This document shows, in pieces, positions 1-6,189 of a stretch of 20,051 bases of DNA (positions within the stretch are counted from its first letter, which is position 1; each line of letters begins with the position of its first letter). The stretch comes from Actinomycetes bacterium (GTDB lineage: Bacteria > Actinomycetota > Acidimicrobiia > Acidimicrobiales > Microtrichaceae). Position numbers and translations under genes: made by a program. The notes beneath the pieces were generated by a model, which was not told where the DNA came from, searched no databases, and saw only the letters and a list, made by a program, of their open reading frames with translations. Location of the stretch: assembly GCA_023437745.1 (NCBI GenBank), contig JAEZFI010000259.1:1-20051 (forward strand), given 5' to 3'.

Positions 1-239
1 ACCGCGAAGACCTCGCAGAAGGTGTCCGCCGAGGACAGCTCGGACCGGGCCGCGTCGAGCTGGGCGGCGAAGTCGGGCGGTGGGTCGCCGGGAGCGGCCG
101 CCTCGCCGTCCGGCGCGCCGCCGGCGCCCGGTGCGACCGTCGTCGTGCCCTGCGTGGCGGCGTCGTCGTCGCCTCCGCACGCCGCCAGCGAGCACGCGAG
201 CGCCAGGGTGAGGACGGCTGCGGTGAGGCGACGGGCCAA
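1..239 (-). CDS. Putative secreted lipoprotein, N-terminal part only
   Basis: This is the first 79 codons of a gene that leaves the window on the left. The TTG start at 239 has an AGGGAG ribosome binding site six bases upstream. The protein begins with a short basic stretch (ARR), a hydrophobic core, and the lipobox LAAC, with the lipidated cysteine at residue 21. A Gly/Asp/Thr/Pro-rich linker (GGDDDAATQGTTTVAPG) and the start of a folded domain with a Cys (DTFCEVFA) follow. It should be anchored to the outer face of the cytoplasmic membrane. The family cannot be named from this fragment. The gene is divergent from ipdA; a link to substrate uptake would be a guess. The lipoprotein call is firm; the exact start is likely but not certain. 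Confidence 0.72.
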   Translation of the reverse strand, partial: MARRLTAAVLTLALACSLAACGGDDDAATQGTTTVAPGAGGAPDGEAAAPGDPPPDFAAQLDAARSELSSADTFCEVFA

Positions 240-305
240 CGAGGACTCCCTGTACGAGGTCGTGTGGAACGGACCGCCTCACCGTAGCGAGGGGCCCGAG
301 GGCGA

Positions 306-336
306 TTGCCGCGTCCCGAGGGGCCCGGGCTACCGT
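306..336 (+). promoter_or_regulatory. Candidate promoter of ipdABC
   Basis: A TTGCCG (-35-like, 306-311) and TACCGT (-10-like, 331-336) are separated by 19 bases. Transcription would begin near 343, immediately before the dyad at 345-359. Read by eye only; the long spacer lowers confidence. Confidence 0.35.
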
Positions 337-344
337 CGGCCGTT

Positions 345-359
345 CTGACGGTGCGTCAG
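345..359. promoter_or_regulatory. Palindromic operator candidate upstream of ipdA
   Basis: CTGACG-GTG-CGTCAG is a perfect 6-bp inverted repeat with a 3-base spacer, lying at the expected transcription start and 23 bases before the ipdA ATG. A near copy (12 of 15 bases identical) precedes fadE31 at 3882-3896. The size and symmetry suit a dimeric repressor such as a TetR-family protein. The motif does not resemble the published KstR2 box (AnCAAGnnCTTGnT). The regulator is unknown. Confidence 0.5.
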
Positions 360-382
360 TTCGAGAGTGACGAGGAGCGGTG

Positions 383-1255
383 ATGGCCATCCCCGACAAG
401 CGCACGACCGAGGCGGAGGTGGTCGCGTCCCTGCAGGACGGCATGACCATCGGCATCGGCGGCTGGGGCTCGCGACGCAAGCCGATGTCGTTGGTGCGCG
501 AGATCCTCCGCAGCGACCTGCGAGACCTGACGATCGTGAGCTACGGCGGTCCCGACGTGGGGCTCCTGTGCCGATCGGGCAAGGCCCGGCGCATCGTCTC
601 CGGGTTCGTGTCGCTCGACTCCATCCCCCTCGAGTCGCACTACCGGGCCGCGCGCCAGAACGGCACGATCGAGGCGACGGAGTACGACGAGGGGATGCTG
701 CTCCTCGCACTGCAGGCGGCGGCGTGGCGTGTCCCCTTCCTGCCCACCCGCGCCGGCCTCGGCTCCGACCTGCTCGCCCTCCAGCCGCAGCTTGAGCTGG
801 TCACCTCGCCGTACCCCGGTCCCGATGGCGCCGAGCCCGAGGAGCTGCTGGCGGTGCCGGCGCTGCACCTCGACGTGGCACTGATCCACATGCACCGCGC
901 CGACCGCGGCGGCAACGGTCAGTTCCTGAACAGCGATCTCTACATGGACGACACCATGGCGATGGCGGCCGACCGCTGCTTCATGAGCTGCGAGCAGATC
1001 ATCGAGACCGAGGACTTCCCGTCGCACGGCTCGCACCACACGCAGCGGATCAGCCGGCTGATGACCACCGGGGTGATCGAGCGCCCGGGCGCTGCGCACT
1101 TCACGGAGTGCCCGCCGGACTACGAGCGCGACGAGGCGTTCCAGAAGGAGTACGCGGCCACCGCCAAGAGCGACGAGGCGTGGGAAGCGTTCGAGGAGAA
1201 GTACCTGATGATCCCGGAGGACGACTACCAGCGACTCGTGGGGGTGGCGAAGTGA
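383..1255 (+). CDS. ipdA: COCHEA-CoA hydrolase subunit IpdA (CoA-transferase family alpha subunit)
   Basis: A 290-residue class I CoA-transferase-fold protein. With IpdB it forms the enzyme known to hydrolyse the last remaining ring (ring C) of the steroid intermediate COCHEA-CoA. Recognised from blocks shared with mycobacterial IpdA (Rv3551): PDKR near the N-terminus, MTIGIGGWGSRRKPM (21-35), YGGPDVGLLC, GFVSLDS, an EATEYDEGM stretch around residue 103, LPTRAGLGSD, and the C-terminal AHFTECPPDYERDE...Y.YL. The length is normal for the family. The glutamate in DEGM is a candidate functional residue; I could not align it formally. ATG at 383 is preferred because GAGGAG lies five bases upstream; a GTG at 380 is also in frame but too close to that site. 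First gene of the ipdABC operon, overlapping ipdB by GTGA. Likely controlled through the 345-359 dyad. Confidence 0.93.
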   Translation: MAIPDKRTTEAEVVASLQDGMTIGIGGWGSRRKPMSLVREILRSDLRDLTIVSYGGPDVGLLCRSGKARRIVSGFVSLDSIPLESHYRAARQNGTIEATEYDEGMLLLALQAAAWRVPFLPTRAGLGSDLLALQPQLELVTSPYPGPDGAEPEELLAVPALHLDVALIHMHRADRGGNGQFLNSDLYMDDTMAMAADRCFMSCEQIIETEDFPSHGSHHTQRISRLMTTGVIERPGAAHFTECPPDYERDEAFQKEYAATAKSDEAWEAFEEKYLMIPEDDYQRLVGVAK

Positions 1256-2034
1256 GCAGCCACGACGGTTCCGACCTGGTGACCCGCGCCGAGGTGTGCT
1301 GCATCGCCGTGGCCGAGGCGTTCCGCGGCGACGGCGAGCGACTCGCCAACCCGATCGGGACGATCCCGATGATCGGCGGGCGACTGGCACGGGAGACCTT
1401 CGAGCCCGACCTCGTCATGACCGACGGCTTCGCCGGCTTCGCCGCCAACCCGCTGCCGCCCGGCGCCGACCCGGCCGAGGCGGTCCTCGAGGCCTGGAAC
1501 CCGTACCCGCAGATGTTCTCGGTGCTGTGGAACGGCCGTCGTCACGTGATGATGGGCGCCACGCAGGTCGACCGCTACGGCAACCAGAACATCGCCTGCA
1601 TCGGCGACTGGCACCAGCCGCGCACCCAGCTGCTCGGTTTCCGCGGCGCACCCGGGAACACGATCAACCACACCACGAGCTACTGGGTGCCGAACCACGG
1701 CACCGGCGTGTTCGTGGAGGCCGTCGACGTCGTGTGCGGCGTCGGGTACGACCGCGCGGCCCAGCTCGGGCCGGTGGCAGCCCGCTTCCACGAGATCCGC
1801 CACGTGGTCTCCAACCTCGGGGTCTTCGACTTCGAGACGCCCGACCACCGGATGCGCGTCCGCTCCCTCCATCCCGGGGTGACGCTCGACGAGGTCGTCG
1901 CCGCCACGGGGTTCGAGCTCGAGGTGCCCGACGACATCCCCACCACCCGCCTCCCGACGCCGGAGGAGCTGGAGCTGATCCGCACCGTCATCGATCCTCG
2001 TGGCCTGCGCGAGCGCGAGGTGCCGAGCCTGTGA
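1252..2034 (+). CDS. ipdB: COCHEA-CoA hydrolase subunit IpdB (CoA-transferase family beta subunit)
   Basis: A 260-residue beta subunit partnering IpdA in ring C hydrolysis. Diagnostic stretches are VTRAEVCCIAVAEAFRGDGE at the N-terminus, NPIGTIPMIGGRLAR, TDGFAGF, GATQVDRYGNQN, the glycine-rich GFRGAPGNTINHTTSYWV and FVEAVDVVCGVGYDRA, all as in mycobacterial IpdB (Rv3552). The GTG start overlaps the ipdA stop by four bases (GTGA) and has GGGGG seven bases upstream inside ipdA, so translational coupling is likely and would help 1:1 subunit production. An in-frame upstream extension to 1108 lies within ipdA and is not part of the gene. Its own stop is again GTGA, shared with the ipdC start. Confidence 0.93.
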   Translation: MSSHDGSDLVTRAEVCCIAVAEAFRGDGERLANPIGTIPMIGGRLARETFEPDLVMTDGFAGFAANPLPPGADPAEAVLEAWNPYPQMFSVLWNGRRHVMMGATQVDRYGNQNIACIGDWHQPRTQLLGFRGAPGNTINHTTSYWVPNHGTGVFVEAVDVVCGVGYDRAAQLGPVAARFHEIRHVVSNLGVFDFETPDHRMRVRSLHPGVTLDEVVAATGFELEVPDDIPTTRLPTPEELELIRTVIDPRGLREREVPSL

Positions 2035-3107
2035 GCACGCCCGGAACCGGCATCACGACGAGGGCCACGCAGCTCTTCGGCACCCGGCTGCCCGTGGTCC
2101 AGACCGGCATGGGGTGGGTGTCCGGCGCCACGCTGACCGCCGCCACCTCCGCGGCGGGAGGGCTCGGCATCCTCGCGTCGGCGACGATGACGCTCGACGA
2201 GCTGCGGGACGCGATCGGGAAGGTGTCGGCTCGGACCGACGCGCCGTTCGGCGTGAACCTGCTCCCCAACGCGCCCGACGCGGCGGGGCGCATCGACCTG
2301 ATCATCGAGCGCTCCGTGCCCGTCGCCAGCTTCGCAGCGGCGCCGCGCCCCGAGCAGATCGCCCGCCTCTCGGAGGCCGGCGTGACGACCATCGTCACGG
2401 TCGGCGCCAAGCGCCACGCCGAGAAGGTGGCGGGGATGGGCGTCTCGGCCGTGATCGCTCAGGGCGGCGAGGGCGGCGGCCACACCGGCACGATCCCCAC
2501 CTCGCTCCTCCTGCCCCAGGTCGTCGACGCCGTGGCGGGCACCGACGTCGTCGTGCTGGGCGCGGGTGGCTTCTTCGACGGGCGCGGCCTCGTCGCCGCC
2601 CTGGCCTACGGGGCGGACGGCATCGCCATGGGCACCCGGTTCCTGCTCACCGCCGAGTCGCAGGTCCCCGACAACGTGAAGTCGATCTACGTGGCGACGC
2701 CCCCGACCGGCACCGTCGTCACCTCGGCCATCGACGGGGCTCCCCAGCGTGTGATCCGCACCGAGATGATCGACGCGCTGGAGAAGGCGCCCGGGCTGCT
2801 CCGCTTCCCCCGCGCGGCAGCGAACGCCCTGCGGTTCCGCAAGCAGACCGGTACGTCGCTCGTGGCGCTGGCGCGGACCGGGCTCGAGATGAAGCGGGAC
2901 CAGGAGCTCACCTGGTCCCAGGTCGCGCTCGCCGCCAACGCGCCGATGATGACGAAGGCGGCGATGGTCGACGGTCGCCCCGAGGTCGGCATCCTCCCGA
3001 CCGGCCAGGTCGTCGGCGCGATCGACGAGCTGCCCACGGTCGCCGAGCTCCTGGCGGAGATCGAGGCGGGCGCCCGGGTCGCACTGGCCGGCCTCCCGAG
3101 GGACTGA
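2031..3107 (+). CDS. ipdC: IpdC, FMN-dependent steroid-ring oxidoreductase (nitronate monooxygenase-like fold)
   Basis: A 358-residue TIM-barrel flavoprotein of the 2-nitropropane dioxygenase/nitronate monooxygenase superfamily. In steroid degraders IpdC creates the double bond in the HIP-derived CoA thioester so that EchA20 and then IpdAB can open rings D and C. Visible motifs: PVVQTGMGWVSGATL (21-35), GGLGILASATMTLDEL, PFGVNLLPNAPDA, the phosphate-binding AQGGEGGGHTG (143-153), GAGGFFDGRGL (177-187), GTRFLLTAES, and ELTWSQVALAANAPMM near the C-terminus. These match mycobacterial Rv3553 more closely than generic nitronate monooxygenases. The GTG start overlaps the ipdB stop by four bases, with GAGG ten bases upstream. 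Last gene of the operon; its TGA lies in a hairpin shared with the convergent gene. Confidence 0.92.
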   Translation: MSTPGTGITTRATQLFGTRLPVVQTGMGWVSGATLTAATSAAGGLGILASATMTLDELRDAIGKVSARTDAPFGVNLLPNAPDAAGRIDLIIERSVPVASFAAAPRPEQIARLSEAGVTTIVTVGAKRHAEKVAGMGVSAVIAQGGEGGGHTGTIPTSLLLPQVVDAVAGTDVVVLGAGGFFDGRGLVAALAYGADGIAMGTRFLLTAESQVPDNVKSIYVATPPTGTVVTSAIDGAPQRVIRTEMIDALEKAPGLLRFPRAAANALRFRKQTGTSLVALARTGLEMKRDQELTWSQVALAANAPMMTKAAMVDGRPEVGILPTGQVVGAIDELPTVAELLAEIEAGARVALAGLPRD

Positions 3108-3127
3108 CCGGGACCCGACTCGGTCAG
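3104..3127. terminator. Bidirectional hairpin spanning both convergent stop codons
   Basis: CTGACCG and CGGTCAG form a 7-bp stem around a 10-base loop (3111-3120). The left arm contains the ipdC TGA and the right arm contains the stop codon of the opposing lipoprotein gene. There is no U-tract, as is common in high-GC actinobacteria. Confidence 0.5.
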
Positions 3128-3822
3128 GGGACGGCCAGCTCGGTGGCCTGGGCCGGCAGCGACTCGTTCGGGCACCCGTAGTACTGGTAGTACGCCGGGC
3201 CCCGCATGTACCGGCCGAAGCAGTCGGCGAAGGACTCCGCCGGGGCGCCGCCGTTGAGCGCCGAGGGCCAGCTCGGCGGTGCGCTCCCGATCGCCGCCCA
3301 CCGCAGGCAGGCGATCACGTGTGCGCCCTCGTGCGCGATCAGGTCGGCCAGCGCCTTGTCGGTCGCGGTCTGCACCGCATCGGCCTGGATGGTCACGCTC
3401 GGCGTCACGCTCACCGTCCGACCGCCGCGTGTGGCGTAGGAGCAGGTGGTCATGCCGCCGGAGCCACCGGGGATCGCGGGGACGACGGACCAGGGCACGC
3501 CGAGCACCTGCCCCGCCCAGTAGGACGTGCCGTACACGCCCTGCACCGTGGCCAGCAGCCGCTGCGTCAGCGGATCGTCGGGCACCGTCGTGGTGGTGGT
3601 GGTGGTGGTCGTGGTCCTCGACGCGATGACGGCGAGGATGAGGTCGGCCGCAGCTGCCTTCGTCATCGTCCTGACCCAGCGACCGGACCGGCACTGGAGC
3701 ACGTAGGTGCCGTCCTCACCGAAGTCGGTGGTGCGGCAACGGGCCCCGGCCCGGGCGGGCTGGCAGGCGGCGAGGGTGAGGGCGACGAGGGTCAGCGCGA
3801 GGACGGCGGCGGTGCGACGCAT
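3124..3822 (-). CDS. Putative lipid-anchored zinc metallopeptidase (HEGAH ... ESFAD)
   Basis: About 232 residues from the ATG at 3822 (an in-frame GTG at 3828 would add two). The N-terminus is a signal peptide ending in the lipobox LAAC, with Cys at residue 20. A small Cys-containing region follows (GARCRTTDFGEDGTYVLQCRSGRWV), then a helix, a run of about ten threonines ending in VPDD (residues ~70-80), and a C-terminal domain. That domain holds HEGAH (164-168), fitting the HExxH zinc-binding and catalytic motif, and ~28 residues later ESFADCFGRYM, which fits a gluzincin-type third zinc ligand (Glu 196). Several Cys could form disulfides. The peptidase role is inferred from motifs; the family and substrate are not known. 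No strong Shine-Dalgarno is seen, so the start is uncertain. Confidence 0.75.
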   Translation of the reverse strand: MRRTAAVLALTLVALTLAACQPARAGARCRTTDFGEDGTYVLQCRSGRWVRTMTKAAAADLILAVIASRTTTTTTTTTTVPDDPLTQRLLATVQGVYGTSYWAGQVLGVPWSVVPAIPGGSGGMTTCSYATRGGRTVSVTPSVTIQADAVQTATDKALADLIAHEGAHVIACLRWAAIGSAPPSWPSALNGGAPAESFADCFGRYMRGPAYYQYYGCPNESLPAQATELAVP

Positions 3823-3881
3823 CGCCACAGTCTGGCGCGCGCCCCTGCCGTCCTCACCGCCGTGCGTGCGGCCGCCCGAAT

Positions 3882-3911
3882 CTGACGGGCCCTCAGGTCC
3901 CGCGCCAAACT
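3882..3911 (+). promoter_or_regulatory. Operator and promoter candidate of the fadE31 operon
   Basis: The near-palindrome CTGACGGGCCCTCAG (3882-3896) closely resembles the dyad in front of ipdA. Its left half also fits a weak -35 element, and CAAACT (3906-3911) sits 18 bases further on as a -10. Transcription would then begin at or next to the GTG at 3918, giving a leaderless mRNA. A repressor bound here would cover the -35 region. Confidence 0.42.
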
Positions 3912-3917
3912 CGCGAG

Positions 3918-5072
3918 GTGGACCTCACATGGAGCGATCGAGAGCAGGCCTTCCGCGCGGAGGCCGCCGAGTGGCTCGAGGCCAACGTGCCGCAGGCCGG
4001 GTTGCCCTCGGGTGACACCGCGGAGGGCTTCGCGCTGCACCTCGAGTGGGAGCGTGCGCTGCACGCCCAGGGCTACTCGGCCGTGTCCTGGCCCGTGGAG
4101 TACGGAGGCCGCGCCGCCAGCCTCTGGGAGTGGCTGATCTTCGAGGACGAGTACTACCGGGTCGGTGCCCCGCAGCGGGTCACGCAGAACGGCATCTTCC
4201 TCCTCGCCCCGACGATCTTCGAGTTCGGGACGCCCGCGCAGCAGGACTGGTACCTGCCCCGGATGTCGGCCGCCGAGGACCTCTGGTGCCAGGGCTGGTC
4301 CGAGCCCAACGCCGGCAGCGACCTGGCGGGGATCACGTCCAAGGCGCGGCGCGACGGCGACGGCTGGCGACTCAGCGGGCAGAAGACCTGGACCACCCGC
4401 GGCGCGTTCTGCACGCACCTGTTCGGCCTGTTCCGCACCGACCCGGAGGCCACCCGGCACCACGGGCTGACCTACTTCCTCGTGCCCCTCGACGCGGAGG
4501 GCGTCACCGTCCGCGGGTTCGGACGGCTGGACGGCGACGAGGGCTTCGCCGAGGTGTTCTTCGACGACGTCTTCGTCCCGGACGGCGACGTCGACCCGGC
4601 CCGGGGCGGGACCCTGGGCGCGGTCGACGGCGGGTGGGGTGTGGCGATGGCCACCACCGGATCCGAGCGGGGCCTCACCCTGCGGTCCCCGGGCCGGTTC
4701 CGGGCCACCGCGGCCCGTCTCGTCCAGCTGGTCCGCGAGCGTGGTGTCGACGACCCGGTCCTGCGCGATGCCGTCGTGCGGGCGTGGATCGACGCCGAGG
4801 CCTACGCCCTCTACACGCTGGGCGACGTGACCGCGATCACCGACGGTGGCTCACCCGGCGCCCGGTCGAGCCTCAACAAGATCTTCTGGTCCGAGCTCGA
4901 CGTCCGCCTGCACCAGGCAGCGCTCGACGTGCTGGGCGGTGAGGCGGAGCTCGACGAGGACTCGTGGATGAAGGGCTACCAGTTCGCGCTGTCGGGGCCC
5001 ATCTACGCCGGGACCAACGAGATCCAGCGGAACATCGTCGCCGAGCGCGTGCTCGGCCTGCCGAGGAAGTAG
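3918..5072 (+). CDS. fadE31: Acyl-CoA dehydrogenase, FadE31-like (steroid ring catabolism)
   Basis: A 384-residue flavin-dependent acyl-CoA dehydrogenase, full family length. Middle-domain motifs are WCQGWSEPNAGSDLAG (123-138) and GQKTWTTRGAF. A conserved SERG places a candidate catalytic base at Glu 250, and the C-terminus has IYAGTNEIQRNIVAERVLG, which lacks the Glu seen one residue before GT in medium-chain enzymes. The N-terminal TAEGFALHLEWERAL and the C-terminal half (LYTLGDVTAITDGG, FWSELDVRLHQAALD) resemble mycobacterial FadE31 of the KstR2 regulon. Those enzymes work as heteromers with a shorter partner, and such a partner is encoded seven bases downstream. It probably dehydrogenates a CoA thioester formed after ring C opening. 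The GTG at 3918 has no good ribosome binding site, which fits a leaderless transcript. Confidence 0.88.
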   Translation: MDLTWSDREQAFRAEAAEWLEANVPQAGLPSGDTAEGFALHLEWERALHAQGYSAVSWPVEYGGRAASLWEWLIFEDEYYRVGAPQRVTQNGIFLLAPTIFEFGTPAQQDWYLPRMSAAEDLWCQGWSEPNAGSDLAGITSKARRDGDGWRLSGQKTWTTRGAFCTHLFGLFRTDPEATRHHGLTYFLVPLDAEGVTVRGFGRLDGDEGFAEVFFDDVFVPDGDVDPARGGTLGAVDGGWGVAMATTGSERGLTLRSPGRFRATAARLVQLVRERGVDDPVLRDAVVRAWIDAEAYALYTLGDVTAITDGGSPGARSSLNKIFWSELDVRLHQAALDVLGGEAELDEDSWMKGYQFALSGPIYAGTNEIQRNIVAERVLGLPRK

Positions 5073-5079
5073 ATCGCTC

Positions 5080-6084
5080 ATGAGGTTCGCGTTCGACGAC
5101 GACCAACTGGCGTTCGCTGCGGCGATGCGCGACCTGCTCGCCAAGGAGTGCGCCCCCGAAGGGGTGCGGGCGGCCTGGGCGGGTGACGGACGGGCGCCGG
5201 GCGTCTGGTCCCATCTCACCGAGATGGGCGTCATCGGGATGCTGGCGCCCGAGGGCGTCGGCGGTCTCGGCATGACCGAGCTCGACCTGGTGCTGCTCTG
5301 CCTCGAGGCGGGTCGTGCCGGGCTGCCCGACCCGCTCGTCGACGTCGCCATGGTGGCCGTGCCCGCGATCCGCGACCACGCGCCGACCAGCGACGCCGAG
5401 ATGTACCTGGAACGGATCTGCATCGGTGCGACCGTGGCGGTCGGCCTCGCGTGGGATCCGACGGTCGCCGACGCCGACGGGGCCGTCGCCTATCTGCTCG
5501 AGGCAGAGGACGGGCTGCACCTCGTGGATCCCGACGTGGTGGAGGTGACCCCTGTCGAGAGCGTCGACGGTGCGCGGCGCCTCGGGCGCGTCGACTGGAC
5601 GCCGTCCCCGGCGACGCGGCTGAGCGAGGCGGTCGCCGCCGCGTCCGGTGCGCGCGACCGTGCCGCGCTCGGCGCGGCCGCGGAGCTGTGCGGGCTGTCC
5701 CACACGATGCTCGACATGACGGTCGCCTACGTGACCGAGCGCCGCCAGTTCGGGGTGCCGATCGGGTCGTTCCAGGCGGTGAAGCACCACCTGTCGAACG
5801 CGCTCCTCGGGCTGAGCTTCGCCGAGCCGCTCGTGTGGCGGGCCGCCGCGTCGGTGTCGTCGGGCGATCCCGACGCCTCCGTCCACGTGTCGATGGCGAA
5901 GTCGGCGGCGTCCGACGCGGCACAGCGCGTGGCGGACGTCGCGCTCCAGTGCCACGGGGCGATCGGCTACACGGTCGAGTGCGACCTGCACCTCTACATG
6001 AAGCGTGCGTGGTCGCTGATCCGGCGTTCGGGCGACGCCGTGACGCATCGTCGCCTCGTGGGCGCCACCCTCCTCGACCGCTGA
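5080..6084 (+). CDS. Acyl-CoA dehydrogenase partner subunit, FadE32/FadE33-like
   Basis: A 334-residue acyl-CoA dehydrogenase family protein, shorter than a normal family member (about 380). The N-terminal helical domain is recognisable (FDDDQLAFAAAMRDLL, EMGVIGMLAPEGVGGLGM). The central beta domain is reduced and lacks the usual SEP.GSD and GxKxW signatures. The C-terminal domain keeps TERRQFGVPIGSFQAVKHHL (219-238) and VALQCHGAIGYTVECDLHLYMKRA (287-310), which contribute to FAD binding across subunits. This matches the small subunits of the alpha2beta2 dehydrogenases of steroid degradation. It begins seven bases after fadE31, with GAGGAAG at the end of that gene as its ribosome binding site, so the two are co-translated. 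Which of FadE32 and FadE33 it corresponds to cannot be settled here. Confidence 0.85.
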   Translation: MRFAFDDDQLAFAAAMRDLLAKECAPEGVRAAWAGDGRAPGVWSHLTEMGVIGMLAPEGVGGLGMTELDLVLLCLEAGRAGLPDPLVDVAMVAVPAIRDHAPTSDAEMYLERICIGATVAVGLAWDPTVADADGAVAYLLEAEDGLHLVDPDVVEVTPVESVDGARRLGRVDWTPSPATRLSEAVAAASGARDRAALGAAAELCGLSHTMLDMTVAYVTERRQFGVPIGSFQAVKHHLSNALLGLSFAEPLVWRAAASVSSGDPDASVHVSMAKSAASDAAQRVADVALQCHGAIGYTVECDLHLYMKRAWSLIRRSGDAVTHRRLVGATLLDR

Positions 6085-6090
6085 CGGCGG

Positions 6091-6108
6091 CCGGTCCCAG
6101 GGGACCGG
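6091..6108 (+). terminator. Hairpin terminator after the acyl-CoA dehydrogenase operon
   Basis: CCGGTCCC-AG-GGGACCGG forms a perfect 8-bp GC-rich palindrome starting seven bases after the stop codon at 6084. It is followed by TTCAG without a T-run, so termination may be intrinsic of the actinobacterial type. Confidence 0.55.
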
Positions 6109-6189
6109 TTCAGAAAATCCTCACTCCACCGGAGATCGTGCCGATCGGAGGTGGGCGGCGATCTCGCGCATCGCACGCCTACTGCATCC

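Noticed and set aside
356..1390. 344-codon minus-strand open frame opposite ipdA
   Set aside because: The sense strand encodes conserved IpdA. The antisense translation is compositionally biased and matches nothing.
656..4192. 8-mer CAGAACGG as an intergenic repeat marker
   Set aside because: It also occurs inside ipdA (656-663) and fadE31 (4185-4192), so the 8-mer alone is not informative; only the 10-mer and longer matches were used.
6085..6189. Cyclic-di-GMP riboswitch before the GGDEF-EAL gene
   Set aside because: The 105-base spacer holds a terminator hairpin and shows no recognisable GEMM-like core; the message may be nearly leaderless.
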